A stretch of 64,000 nucleotides of DNA, from the NCBI RefSeq assembly GCF_937873765.1, contig NZ_CALMZC010000037.1:62001-126000 (forward strand). The letters run 5' to 3'. The position numbers and the translations under genes are program-made. The notes under the pieces were generated by a model. The model was not told the DNA's origin, did not search any database, and saw nothing but the letters and a program-made list of their open reading frames with translations. The stretch is from an uncultured Thiothrix sp. (GTDB lineage Bacteria > Pseudomonadota > Gammaproteobacteria > Thiotrichales > Thiotrichaceae). Below are positions 33,285 through 42,112 of this stretch, one piece after another (positions within the stretch are counted from its first letter, which is position 1; every line of letters starts with the position of its first letter).

Positions 33285-33494
33285 ATGAATTATCGTGTTG
33301 TTTTAGCTACTTTAATGGCTGCTTTTGTTTTGACTGCTTGTGGTAAGAAAGAAGAGCCACCGAAAACTGAAGCAGCTCCTGCTGCGACAACTGCTCCAGC
33401 GGCCGCTCCTGCTGATGCAGCCGCAACTGCTCCAGCAGCGGCTCCTGCTGCAACAACTGCTCCAGCCGCTGGCGAAGCTCCAAAGCCACAATAA
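33285..33494 (+). CDS. Small Ala/Pro-rich lipoprotein
   Basis: A 69-residue lipoprotein. The lipobox LTAC places the lipidated cysteine at residue 19, followed by GKKEEPPK and then an almost pure Ala/Pro/Thr tail with imperfect APAATTAPAA repeats. ATG 33285 follows GGAG at about 8 bases. It ends with a strong terminator and stands alone. Function unknown; such tails act as periplasmic spacers or wall-associated rods. Confidence 0.75.
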   Translation: MNYRVVLATLMAAFVLTACGKKEEPPKTEAAPAATTAPAAAPADAAATAPAAAPAATTAPAAGEAPKPQ

Positions 33495-33529
33495 GCTTAA
33501 GTTTATTGAGCTTGCTTGAGTCTTAATAG

Positions 33530-33558
33530 CAGGGTGGATTTCCACCCTGTTTTTATTT
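33530..33558 (+). terminator. Intrinsic terminator of the small lipoprotein gene
   Basis: Stem CAGGGTGG (33530-33537) / CCACCCTG (33542-33549), loop ATTT, followed directly by TTTTTATTT. Confidence 0.93.
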
Positions 33559-33620
33559 GAAATCCCGCATTTATTTTCAGCTCTGGCATAATTCCTTAAT
33601 TGCTTATCAAGGATCATGCT

Positions 33621-33932
33621 ATGTCTTACTACAAACACCATGTGTTTTTCTGTACTAATCAACGCAGCAATGGGGACACGAGTTGTCAGGATTTTCACGC
33701 GGCTGAGATGCGTGACTACGCCAAACAACGCTGTAAAGAGTTAGGTTTGCATAAGGATCAGCAAGTGCGTATCAATAGTGCAGGTTGTTTGAATCGTTGT
33801 GAGCTTGGGCCGGTCGTAGTTATCTATCCAGAGGCTACTTGGTACACTTGGGTCGATAAAACTGATATCGATGAAATCATTGAAAGCCATCTAGTGAATG
33901 GTAAGCCAGTAGAACGTTTGTTATTGGATTAA
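33621..33932 (+). CDS. Thioredoxin-like [2Fe-2S] ferredoxin
   Basis: A 103-residue protein of the (2Fe-2S) ferredoxin family with thioredoxin fold. Four cysteines, at 11, 22, 56 and 60, are spaced as cluster ligands (FFCTNQR, SCQD, SAGCLNRC). Its redox partner is not evident. The start is ATG 33621, seven bases after AAGGA; the frame upstream is excluded. It precedes ubiA by 6 bases, so the two genes likely share a transcript. Confidence 0.9.
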   Translation: MSYYKHHVFFCTNQRSNGDTSCQDFHAAEMRDYAKQRCKELGLHKDQQVRINSAGCLNRCELGPVVVIYPEATWYTWVDKTDIDEIIESHLVNGKPVERLLLD

Positions 33933-33938
33933 GCCGGC

Positions 33939-34802
33939 ATGCAAACTGAGCGTTTAAAGCACTATGGTCGCTTGATTCGTTTCGACCGGCCTATTGGTTC
34001 GTTGTTGCTATTATGGCCTACCTATTGGGCTTTATGGATAGCGGAACAAGGTTTTCCAGGTTGGAAGTTAGTTATTATTTTCAGTCTGGGTACTTTCCTG
34101 ATGCGTTCTGCAGGCTGTGCTATCAATGATATTGCAGACCGTAAAGTCGATGGGTATGTGGAGCGCACTAAGCTACGCCCGCTAGCGACGGGTGCTGTTT
34201 CGGTACAAGAAGCTTTAGGAGTTTTTGGTGGCTTAGTGTTCTTAGCTTTTCTGTTGGTGCTGCAGCTTAATGCTCTGACGATAGGTTTTTCCTTAATAGC
34301 GGTGCTGCTTGCGGCTAGCTATCCTTTTATGAAGCGTTACCATCACTGGCCACAGGTCTATTTGGGGGTCGCCTTTGCTTGGGGGATTCCGATGGCATTT
34401 ACTACTATCCAAAATCAGTTTCCGCCCTTGGTCGCTTGGGTATTACTGCTGGCTAATGTGGCTTGGACAACCGCTTATGACACGATGTATGCCATGTGCG
34501 ACCGCGAAGATGATTTAAAAATTGGTGTCAAATCAACAGCAATTATCTTTGGTGAGCATGACCGCTTAATAGTGGGAGTCCTACAAGTAGCCACTTTAGT
34601 TTTATTGCTGTGGGCAGGCCTCTTGGCTGACTTAGATCTTTGGTTCTGGCTAAGTCTTGTGGTAGCAGCTGGATTTTTTGTTTATCAGCAGTATTTGATT
34701 CGGAATCGTGATCGTTGGTTAAGTTTGCGTGCCTTTTTGAACAATAACTGGGTCGGACTGATCTTGTTTATTGGGATTGTCTTGAGTTATAGCGTGGCTT
34801 AA
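33939..34802 (+). CDS. ubiA: 4-hydroxybenzoate polyprenyltransferase
   Basis: Inner-membrane prenyltransferase of ubiquinone synthesis, attaching the polyprenyl chain to 4-hydroxybenzoate. 287 residues with about eight to nine transmembrane helices. Both Asp-rich motifs are present: NDIADRKVDGYVERTKLRPL and YDTMYAMCDREDD followed by LKIGVKSTA. No chorismate lyase (ubiC) gene is adjacent. Confidence 0.96.
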   Translation: MQTERLKHYGRLIRFDRPIGSLLLLWPTYWALWIAEQGFPGWKLVIIFSLGTFLMRSAGCAINDIADRKVDGYVERTKLRPLATGAVSVQEALGVFGGLVFLAFLLVLQLNALTIGFSLIAVLLAASYPFMKRYHHWPQVYLGVAFAWGIPMAFTTIQNQFPPLVAWVLLLANVAWTTAYDTMYAMCDREDDLKIGVKSTAIIFGEHDRLIVGVLQVATLVLLLWAGLLADLDLWFWLSLVVAAGFFVYQQYLIRNRDRWLSLRAFLNNNWVGLILFIGIVLSYSVA

Positions 34803-34869
34803 CGGTTTTCTGCACTGAGTAAATTCCGCTACAATCGGCATCTTTATGTTCGGAGCTTTAGAGCCTGTT

Positions 34870-35385
34870 ATGTCCAGACAATCTAGTTTTAACCGCGAAG
34901 AGCTATTGCAATGCGGGCGTGGAGAAATGTTCGGTTCCGGGAATGCACAATTGCCCGTACCTAACATGCTGATGATGGATCGCATTGTGCATATTAGTGA
35001 TGAGGGCGGTACTCATGGCAAGGGAGAAATTCTTGCCGAACTAGATATTAAACCGGAGCTTTGGTTTTTTGACTGCCATTTTCCCGGTGATCCGGTAATG
35101 CCGGGTTGTCTAGGGTTGGATGCCATGTGGCAAATGGTCGGGTTTTATCTGGCGTGGTTAGGCAATCCCGGGCATGGACGTGCTTTGGGCGTTGGTGAAG
35201 TGAAATTTTTTGGGCAAGTTTTACCAAAGGCGCAAAAAGTCACTTACAAAATTAATCTGAAGCGCGTGATTACCCGCAAGCTGGTAATGGGAATCGCAGA
35301 TGGTAGTCTAGAAGTCGATGGCCGTGAAATTTATACGGCGCAAGACTTACGGGTCGGTTTATTTACGAGTACCGATAATTTCTGA
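34870..35385 (+). CDS. fabA: 3-hydroxydecanoyl-ACP dehydratase/isomerase
   Basis: Introduces the cis double bond of unsaturated fatty acids in type II synthesis. A 171-residue hot-dog enzyme with catalytic His70 in [19 protein letters not shown] and Asp84 in the same segment. ATG 34870 was chosen because FabA begins MSRQSSF-like; the upstream frame has eight extra residues without a better ribosome site. fabB, its usual partner, is not in the window. Confidence 0.96.
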   Translation: MSRQSSFNREELLQCGRGEMFGSGNAQLPVPNMLMMDRIVHISDEGGTHGKGEILAELDIKPELWFFDCHFPGDPVMPGCLGLDAMWQMVGFYLAWLGNPGHGRALGVGEVKFFGQVLPKAQKVTYKINLKRVITRKLVMGIADGSLEVDGREIYTAQDLRVGLFTSTDNF

Positions 35386-35465
35386 GCACGCAGAACAGCT
35401 AGATAAAGTTAATTTGGATTTATGAATCTCACTTGTCAGCACTTAGTTAGTTTCATAAATAGTGT

Positions 35466-35495
35466 TTGCGGTGAGGGCGTGGGGTTTGCTACCAT
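35466..35495 (+). promoter_or_regulatory. Possible promoter of rpmE2
   Basis: TTGCGG at 35466-35471, an 18-base spacer and TACCAT at 35490-35495, about 45 bases before the start at 35540. Just upstream, ATTTATGAA (35418-35426) and TTCATAAAT (35452-35460) form a 9-base inverted repeat. It is not a recognisable Zur site. Confidence 0.4.
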
Positions 35496-35539
35496 AGCGC
35501 CCTTTTCGTATTAACCGATAAATTTTGAGGACGCTCGGC

Positions 35540-35785
35540 ATGAAGCCCGAAATTCACCCTAATTATAGAGAAGTCGTATTCCAAGATCTCGCCAGCGGCT
35601 TCACTTTTCTGACCCGCTCTACCGTAGAAACTCGTGAAACTATCGAGTATGAAGGTGCTACTTATCCTTTACTGAAAGTAGAGATTTCTAGCCAATCGCA
35701 TCCTTTCTACACTGGCAAACAAGCTGTGAAGAGTACTGCCGGTCAGATCGATAAGTTTAATCGCCGTTTTTCACGCGGCAAGTAA
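35540..35785 (+). CDS. rpmE2: Ribosomal protein bL31, type B (zinc-free)
   Basis: An 81-residue ribosomal protein. [20 protein letters not shown], the TRSTVET segment and [11 protein letters not shown], then [10 protein letters not shown], are typical of bL31. The absence of the CxxC zinc ribbon marks the type B form, which in many bacteria replaces the zinc form under zinc starvation. ATG 35540 follows GAGGA at 9 bases. A single-gene unit, ending in a terminator at 35850. Confidence 0.94.
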   Translation: MKPEIHPNYREVVFQDLASGFTFLTRSTVETRETIEYEGATYPLLKVEISSQSHPFYTGKQAVKSTAGQIDKFNRRFSRGK

Positions 35786-35849
35786 ATACGAGTTTTGCCT
35801 GAGGTTTCAGGAGTAAAGACACAAAGTATTTAACTTAAGCTTCTAAAAT

Positions 35850-35875
35850 GCCCCAATTTAGGGGCGTTTTTGTTT
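35850..35875 (+). terminator. Intrinsic terminator after rpmE2
   Basis: Stem GCCCC (35850-35854) / GGGGC (35861-35865) with loop AATTTA, followed by GTTTTTGTTT. It lies 64 bases past the stop. The remaining gap to hemY (35876-35987) holds no feature I can support. Confidence 0.85.
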
Positions 35876-35987
35876 CTGGATAAATAGCTCTGGGCAAGTT
35901 TTTGCTCAAATTGCAGTTACCTTTAAATTTAAAAATGCCTTCTATCGATACAAATCACAGATCCTCCTCGCTAGTAGAGTTTAGTTT

Positions 35988-37256
35988 CTAAAAAGTTGGA
36001 GCTGGTTGATAACGACCTTCCACCGCTTTTTTCGGATGTTGTGAGGCGGCTAGTACTAGGCGCTCACCTTGTTGGCGAATACAATAGCGCAAGCCTAGTT
36101 TATAGCAATGTTCGGCATTACGGGTTTCACCCATGATTTCTAAAAGTTCCGCTAGCTCTAAATAGCCTTCTGGGTCAGGAGCTTGATTTAAACTGGTTTC
36201 ATAATAGGATTTAGCAACTCCCCAGAGTTGTTGCTGGCGATGTAAACGCGCTAATAACAATAAACTAACTGGATTTGAGGGCTGTTGAGCTAACCATGTC
36301 TCAGCTTTACGCACCGCTAAAGCCAGATTAAGGTGATCGAGCCGTCCATATAGGTCAGCTAATTGGGGATACCAAGCGTTTGCATGCGCATTACTAATAA
36401 ACTGCTCAGCTAGTTGGTCACCACCGGCCTGATGTAAAGCTTTAGTGTATACTGTCATGGCTTCAGTTTGATCACGAATTGCAGTGGGTAATTTTTTCCA
36501 AAGCGTTTGCAGCTTTTCGGTGTTTTTTTGCCCCGCATACTGACTAAATAAACCGATCAAAGTAGCTGCTTGTACATGACCCATGCTTTCACTGTTTAAG
36601 AGATTAAGCTTTTGTAAATCAGGTAGTAAGTCGAGTAAAGCTTCCCAGTTTTGTTGCTTATACAAAACTTTGGCCAGTAGTTTGGTCACATAGGCATTTT
36701 TAGGAGCAAGACTACGCAGGTTTAAGAGGGTAGCTTGGGCTTGTTCTAATTGTTCGGCCGACAATTGCATCTCTGCTTGCGAAACGCCTACCGCAATTTG
36801 TGCACTATGGTCACTTTCAATCGCTTTTCTTAAAAGCTCATCACGGCGCTCAGGCGCTTCCTGCATATGTGCAGCCCTCGCTGCACCTAAGTAGTTTAAT
36901 AAAGGCGTTTCACTATACTCAGCATGTTCGGTAAGCAATTGCTCTGCCCTATCCCAATGCCCTTCAGTTAATTGAATTAAGCCCTGATTGAGGCAGCGGT
37001 TGGCTTTGGTGTGCAAACGATGATTGCGTAAACGATAATAGCGCTGCCGTAAACCCAGCACTTCACGCACTAAAGTGACGCCTAAATAAAACACAGTACA
37101 AGCACCTAATACTAAGAGAGCTAGGGTAGCGGTGGTGAGTTCATAAACTTGACTGCCCCATTTAATAAAACTTGGACCAGAGTGAGCTAAGATTTGCTGA
37201 GCGACCCAAAATCCACCTAAGCCCAGTAAAACACATAAGAGAATGAAGCGCATCAT
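35988..37256 (-). CDS. hemY: HemY-type membrane TPR protein
   Basis: A 422-residue protein of the HemY_N family. Two N-terminal transmembrane segments (about 1-20 and 40-60) and a cytoplasmic TPR superhelix through the rest (for example QGLIQLTEGHWDRAEQLLTE and LLARLHRQQQLWGVAKSYYE). It has been linked to late haem synthesis and coproporphyrin handling; its exact activity is unproven. The ATG overlaps the hemX stop (ATGA). Distal gene of hemCDXY. Confidence 0.92.
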   Translation of the reverse strand: MMRFILLCVLLGLGGFWVAQQILAHSGPSFIKWGSQVYELTTATLALLVLGACTVFYLGVTLVREVLGLRQRYYRLRNHRLHTKANRCLNQGLIQLTEGHWDRAEQLLTEHAEYSETPLLNYLGAARAAHMQEAPERRDELLRKAIESDHSAQIAVGVSQAEMQLSAEQLEQAQATLLNLRSLAPKNAYVTKLLAKVLYKQQNWEALLDLLPDLQKLNLLNSESMGHVQAATLIGLFSQYAGQKNTEKLQTLWKKLPTAIRDQTEAMTVYTKALHQAGGDQLAEQFISNAHANAWYPQLADLYGRLDHLNLALAVRKAETWLAQQPSNPVSLLLLARLHRQQQLWGVAKSYYETSLNQAPDPEGYLELAELLEIMGETRNAEHCYKLGLRYCIRQQGERLVLAASQHPKKAVEGRYQPAPTF

Positions 37257-38386
37257 GGTTTACGCTCTCCGGCTAAAGTAGCATTGCGTGCTTTTTCCAA
37301 TTGTGCCAAGCTCGCTGAAATATCGGGCAAAGCAGGCTGTAGATTCAATTGATCTAGCTGCAGTAGAGGTTCTATTAAAGTAGTGGCTTGGTTTTTGGGG
37401 TAATAAGCTTGCAAAGTATCACGAATCAAAGCGATTTGTTGATGATAGCTCTGATCTTGGCGTTGCAGTGCCATCAAACGTAGATTCTCTAAACGCAACA
37501 AAAGCAATTGGTGCAAGCTTTGCCGTGACTCGGTATCTAGGGCATTGGCTAAAGGCTGATCGACTTGATGTACAATCACGGCTTCATTCAAGGTATTAAG
37601 CGCTTTTCGTTTATATTCTTGCCAAAGTGAGTGATCTTCATTCGTATTAGCTTCATTCGTCTTAGCGGGACTTGAAGCTGGGCTGGGTAATGATTTCGCA
37701 AGTTGGGTAGACAATTCCAAGCTTAGAGTATTAATGCGTTGAGATAAGTCGATTAAGTCTGGCTCTGCAAAGGCTTCTAAACTAGCAATATCCTTAGCTA
37801 ATTGTTGGCGCACTGGTAAAAAGCTGACTGAACCTAATTTACCTAATAATAAGTCGGCTTCTTTTAGGGCTGCTAAAGCAGCGCCTTTGGTAGCCGTTAG
37901 ATGCAACTCTTGATTTGCCATGCGTAACAGAAAGGCAACTTCTTCAATCTGCCAATCATGTCCGGTTTTGGGTGCTACCGTTTGTTGTAGACGTGCTTGG
38001 AGGGTAGTGATTTGTTGAACTTGTGTGGTCACTGTTTCAGCAAATTGGCGGGTTTCATGATTCATTTGTGCCATTTTTTGTAAGTTTGTATTGGCTTCGG
38101 TAGATAACTTCTCTACTGTTTGATTCACGTCCTTGCGTAAAGACCCTAAAGCGCTGCTGTCCGCTTTTTGGCTAAGTGTTTTGTCTAACTTAGTGATGCG
38201 GACTTGGCTGTCATTAGCCTTAGTATTCATGCGTTGCCAATGTTTGTAGCCCGTAGCAATGCCCACCACGGTGAAAAATAAAGCTAAAAAAGCTATAAAT
38301 AAAGCAAAGCTTGCGCTTTTGGCTTTGGGATGTGAGCTTAGATAGTGTGACTCAGTAAAAGCTGTGGTTTCAGATTTTTCGATCAT
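37253..38386 (-). CDS. hemX: HemX-type membrane coiled-coil protein
   Basis: A 377-residue protein with one transmembrane segment (about 27-48), a long coiled coil after it, and a helical C-terminal domain containing VEEVAFLLRMANQEL-like sequence (EEVAFLLRMANQELHLTATK). E. coli HemX was annotated as a uroporphyrinogen methyltransferase but lacks its motifs; none are visible here. ATG 38386 overlaps the hemD stop as ATGA, which decides the start over an extension 7 codons upstream. Confidence 0.92.
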   Translation of the reverse strand: MIEKSETTAFTESHYLSSHPKAKSASFALFIAFLALFFTVVGIATGYKHWQRMNTKANDSQVRITKLDKTLSQKADSSALGSLRKDVNQTVEKLSTEANTNLQKMAQMNHETRQFAETVTTQVQQITTLQARLQQTVAPKTGHDWQIEEVAFLLRMANQELHLTATKGAALAALKEADLLLGKLGSVSFLPVRQQLAKDIASLEAFAEPDLIDLSQRINTLSLELSTQLAKSLPSPASSPAKTNEANTNEDHSLWQEYKRKALNTLNEAVIVHQVDQPLANALDTESRQSLHQLLLLRLENLRLMALQRQDQSYHQQIALIRDTLQAYYPKNQATTLIEPLLQLDQLNLQPALPDISASLAQLEKARNATLAGERKP

Positions 38387-39150
38387 GCTTCGTTGTCCTG
38401 TTGCCACTGGATTAAGGCCGCCAGCATCGCGTCATCGGCTGGGCTTTTGGCAACAATTATTTTATGTTTAAAGCCGCGTTGCTGAGCATCAGCAGCGATG
38501 CGCTCGCTGCCTACAAGGATAGGGTAGTGATATATCCATGTTTCTGCTGCTAAAACTTGCAAGAGGTTACGCAAAGTCTCACTACTGGTTATACAGATTA
38601 TATCAATACTGTGAGTATCATGGAGTTGTTTTAAGGCTGACGCCGATCCGGTCACACGACGCTGATACACCTTGGCATAGCTCACCTTAGCTCCTCTAGC
38701 ACTAAGGGTTTCGGCTAAGACTTCACGTCCGGTGTCACCACGCACGATTAAAACCTTCTTTCCTGTCAAATCATGTACTGGCGGTAAGGCTAAAAAATCT
38801 TCACTGGTAAAACCCTGTTCAGGGACGAGGCTAGGTTGTAAACCATATTTATTTAAAGCGGCTGCCGTTTGCTTACCAATTGCCCCCAGTTGAGTTGCTT
38901 GCAGACTGCTAAAGTCTTGAAAAAAACTTAAGCCACATGCCACCGCATTAGCACTAATGAAAATAATCCAATCATAGGCTTGCTGGTGAATGGCTAGTAA
39001 ACTATCTGGAGCTTGTTTAGCTGGCTCAATCGCCATCACGGGGAAAAGCTGTGGTTTAGCGCCTGCATTCAATAAGAGTTCATGAAAGCACCCAGCTTGA
39101 TGCGCTGGGCGGGTGACGAGTACTTGGAGACCTGCAAGCGGCAAGTTCAT
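38383..39150 (-). CDS. hemD: Uroporphyrinogen-III synthase
   Basis: Closes hydroxymethylbilane to uroporphyrinogen III with inversion of ring D. 255 residues in two alpha/beta domains; sequence is poorly conserved in this family, but VLVTRPAHQAG at the N-terminus, WIIFISANAVACGL, GKKVLIVRGDTGREVLAETL and ITSSETLRNLL are characteristic. It lies 3 bases after hemC and overlaps hemX. Confidence 0.94.
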   Translation of the reverse strand: MNLPLAGLQVLVTRPAHQAGCFHELLLNAGAKPQLFPVMAIEPAKQAPDSLLAIHQQAYDWIIFISANAVACGLSFFQDFSSLQATQLGAIGKQTAAALNKYGLQPSLVPEQGFTSEDFLALPPVHDLTGKKVLIVRGDTGREVLAETLSARGAKVSYAKVYQRRVTGSASALKQLHDTHSIDIICITSSETLRNLLQVLAAETWIYHYPILVGSERIAADAQQRGFKHKIIVAKSPADDAMLAALIQWQQDNEA

Positions 39151-39153
39151 AGA

Positions 39154-40086
39154 TCAGTGATGAGCTAAACCTAAAACACTCAGGATTTTACCCCCACCTT
39201 GAGTAAGTAAAGAGTCAGCAATTAAAATGCCCAAAGCTTCTGGGTCTTGAGGGTCACCAACCGCTTCTGCTCTAAACAGCGCCGAACCATCTGGATAACC
39301 CAATAAACCTCGCATACGCAATGTTTCACCTTCCAGTTCAGCAAAGCCTGCAATCGGAACTTGGCAGCCACCGTGTAGGCGATGATTCATGGCACGTTCC
39401 GCACGGACGCGAATTAAAGTTTCTGGGTGAATCAAAGGTGCTAATAGCGGCTCGATGCGTGGGTCATTTACTCGACACTCAATCCCAATCGCACCTTGAC
39501 CGACCGCAGGTAAGCTTTGTTCAGGTGATAAATAGCTGGTGATCCGCGCTTCAAATTGCATACGGATGAGTCCAGCCGCTGCCAGAATAATCGCGTCGTA
39601 TTCACCCTTATCTAATTTAGCGAGACGGGTATTAATATTGCCGCGTAAATCTTTAGTTTTTAGATGAGGATAACGTGCTAGCAATTGCATTTGGCGGCGT
39701 AAGCTACAAGTACCGATCACTGCACCTGCTGGCAATTCATCTAAAGATTGATAATTATTAGACACAAAGGCATCGCGAGGATCTTCCCGCTCCATCATCA
39801 CAGCAAGATGCAAGCCTTCAGGAAATTCCATCGGTACATCTTTCATGGAATGCACGGCAATGTCAGCGCTACCTTCCAACATGCCAAGTTCAAGCTCTTT
39901 AACAAATAAGCCCTTGCCGCCAATCCGGGATAAGGGGCTATCGAGAATTTTATCACCACGGGTGGTCATACCTACTAATTCAATGTGTAAATCACTATGT
40001 AAAGCTTGTAAGCGGGCAGCGACATGCTCAGCTTGCCATAAAGCAAGTGGGCTAGTACGTGTGGCAATGCGGATAAGTTCAGCCAT
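39154..40086 (-). CDS. hemC: Hydroxymethylbilane synthase (porphobilinogen deaminase)
   Basis: Polymerises four porphobilinogens to hydroxymethylbilane. 310 residues. [27 protein letters not shown], catalytic-region [14 protein letters not shown], and the dipyrromethane-cofactor cysteine in [12 protein letters not shown] are all present. First gene of hemCDXY. No strong Shine-Dalgarno precedes ATG 40086. Confidence 0.97.
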   Translation of the reverse strand: MAELIRIATRTSPLALWQAEHVAARLQALHSDLHIELVGMTTRGDKILDSPLSRIGGKGLFVKELELGMLEGSADIAVHSMKDVPMEFPEGLHLAVMMEREDPRDAFVSNNYQSLDELPAGAVIGTCSLRRQMQLLARYPHLKTKDLRGNINTRLAKLDKGEYDAIILAAAGLIRMQFEARITSYLSPEQSLPAVGQGAIGIECRVNDPRIEPLLAPLIHPETLIRVRAERAMNHRLHGGCQVPIAGFAELEGETLRMRGLLGYPDGSALFRAEAVGDPQDPEALGILIADSLLTQGGGKILSVLGLAHH

Positions 40087-40175
40087 AAAGTCGTGGGGAA
40101 GCCATTAAAACTTTCGCACTTTACGGTAAATAATTTGAGACTTCCAGCAGCACCGTCAAGGACAAGGGGAAGGAT

Positions 40176-40523
40176 TTAGGCGTGGGGTACTAAATAGCGC
40201 ACATCAATATAACAAGAGGGTCGATGGGATAAAGGTGGATAAACATGCAGCCAATAAAGATTATCACGTTTGAGCATACCTTCTTCAATGGCAACCAGAT
40301 CGACTAAACTGCCATTATATAAACGAATCATCACATCGGCATTTTTTGTAGGACTACGCCGACATTCAATGGGTGCATAATTGATTGCGGCAGTATTGAC
40401 TTTATACACAGTCGCTATTGGGCGGCTACTCAAATCAGCAATGGTTAGAATATTGCCATTATCTGCACAAGCAGTCAGTAGGGCAGTACTAAAAATAATG
40501 AAGAGATAAAATATGCCTCGCAT
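40176..40523 (-). CDS. Small lipoprotein with SH3-like domain
   Basis: A 115-residue lipoprotein. The lipobox LLTAC gives a lipidated Cys19. Residues about 55-112 (VMIRLYNGSLVDLVAIEEGM, then YWLHVYP and CYIDVRYL) resemble a bacterial SH3 domain, used to bind wall peptides. Two further cysteines (ECRR and SCYID) could form a disulfide. It stands alone, 89 bases before hemC in the same orientation. Confidence 0.7.
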   Translation of the reverse strand: MRGIFYLFIIFSTALLTACADNGNILTIADLSSRPIATVYKVNTAAINYAPIECRRSPTKNADVMIRLYNGSLVDLVAIEEGMLKRDNLYWLHVYPPLSHRPSCYIDVRYLVPHA

Positions 40524-40746
40524 GCGGTACTCGCTTGTTTTTTACCTATATACCTGCTGGTCACCACAAAGTTTTGGGCAGTTCCCTAAGTCTTCTTCTC
40601 TATTTGGCTCAGAGGCTGAGTTTCGGCAATTGCTTTTGGAATGGAAGCGATGTTTTTACCTCTTATCGGTCATTCATGGTTGAAACCCTCTGGCATTCTG
40701 GCTTTAATGAGCCCAATTTAAGTTTGGGTGTCAAACAGGAGCCAAT

Positions 40747-42042
40747 ATGAAAGTTCTAGTTGTGGGAAGTGGTGGGCGTGAGCATGCCTTAGCATGGAAA
40801 TTAGCCCAATCACCGCGTGTCACTGAGGTACTGGTTGCTCCGGGCAATGCGGGTACAGCTCGAGAATCCAAAATGCGGAACTTACCGATTGCAGCGGAAG
40901 ATATTGATGCTTTGGTGTATTACGCACAAGAGCAAGAGATTGACCTAACCGTAGTTGGCCCTGAAGCACCTTTATCCAAAGGCATTGTGGATCGTTTTCG
41001 TGCAGTCGGTTTGCGCTGCTTTGGTCCTACGCAACAAGCCGCACAATTAGAGTCCTCTAAAGCCTTTGCCAAAGATTTCTTAGCGCGGCATCAGATTGCG
41101 ACGGCTGAATACGCTAACTTTACCGAGGTGGAGCCTGCACTTGCGTATATTCGGGCTAAGGGTGCGCCGATTGTGATCAAGGCGGATGGTTTAGCGGCAG
41201 GCAAGGGCGTGATTCTGGCACAGACTGAAGGTGAGGCGATAGCGACTGTGCAAGATATGCTCGCAGGGAATGCCTTTGGTGCTGCGGGTAGTCGGGTGGT
41301 AGTTGAAGATTTTTTAGTCGGTGAAGAGGCCAGTTTCATTGTGATGGTGGATGGTAAGCATGTCTTAGCGATGGCGAGTTCCCAAGATCACAAGGCACGG
41401 GATAATGGGGATAAAGGCCCAAATACGGGCGGTATGGGGGCTTATTCGCCTGCGCCTGTCGTCACAGCGGCTATGCATGAGCGCATTATGCAGGAGGTGA
41501 TTTACCCTACAGTACGTGGTATGGAGGCCGATGGTATTCCTTATACCGGCTTCTTGTATGCAGGTGTGATGATTACCGCCGATGGCACTCCAAAAGTTTT
41601 AGAGTTTAATTGCCGATTTGGTGACCCAGAAACCCAACCAATTATGGTGCGCTTAAAATCGGATTTCGTCGATTTACTCGAAGCCGCTTTGGATGAGCGT
41701 TTAGATCAAGTTAATGCTGCTTGGGATAGTCGTGCTGCGGTTGGAGTGGTATTAGCAGCAGGTGGTTATCCAGAGACTTATGCGAAGGGTGCAGTGATTC
41801 ATGGCTTAGAGCAAGCCGCACAACTGGCCGGTAAGGTATTCCATGCAGGCACTGCCAATCCAGAGGGACAAGTGCTAACTAATGGTGGCCGCGTTTTGTG
41901 TGCAGTGGGCTTAGGCGATTCAGTCACCGTAGCACAAGCCCAAGCTTATGAATTAGTGAAAGTCATTCAATGGGATCAGGTTTACTACCGGACGGATATT
42001 GGTCATCGAGCGATAGCACGCGAACAGGCACAAGGTTTATAG
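40747..42042 (+). CDS. purD: Phosphoribosylamine-glycine ligase
   Basis: ATP-grasp enzyme of purine synthesis, second step. 431 residues. MKVLVVGSGGREHALAWKL at the N-terminus, APGNAGTA, KADGLAAGKGVILA, and GPNTGGMGAYSPAP with EFNCRFGDPETQ are diagnostic. CAGGAG precedes the ATG by 5 bases. It is not joined to purH, which often accompanies it. No PurR-type operator was recognised; a weak hairpin CCCAA...TTGGG lies just before the ribosome site. Confidence 0.97.
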   Translation: MKVLVVGSGGREHALAWKLAQSPRVTEVLVAPGNAGTARESKMRNLPIAAEDIDALVYYAQEQEIDLTVVGPEAPLSKGIVDRFRAVGLRCFGPTQQAAQLESSKAFAKDFLARHQIATAEYANFTEVEPALAYIRAKGAPIVIKADGLAAGKGVILAQTEGEAIATVQDMLAGNAFGAAGSRVVVEDFLVGEEASFIVMVDGKHVLAMASSQDHKARDNGDKGPNTGGMGAYSPAPVVTAAMHERIMQEVIYPTVRGMEADGIPYTGFLYAGVMITADGTPKVLEFNCRFGDPETQPIMVRLKSDFVDLLEAALDERLDQVNAAWDSRAAVGVVLAAGGYPETYAKGAVIHGLEQAAQLAGKVFHAGTANPEGQVLTNGGRVLCAVGLGDSVTVAQAQAYELVKVIQWDQVYYRTDIGHRAIAREQAQGL

Positions 42043-42112
42043 GGTTTTTACTAGCGAGTGACTAGAGGCATGTTAATTTAATGCTTTAACCTTAACGTAA
42101 AGGTAAATCAAT

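Noticed and set aside
40524-40746. PurR operator before purD.
   Set aside because: No match to the ACGCAAACGTTTGCGT palindrome.
40535-40750. 71-residue plus-strand frame before purD.
   Set aside because: No ribosome site or recognisable content, and it runs into the purD start; treated as leader DNA.
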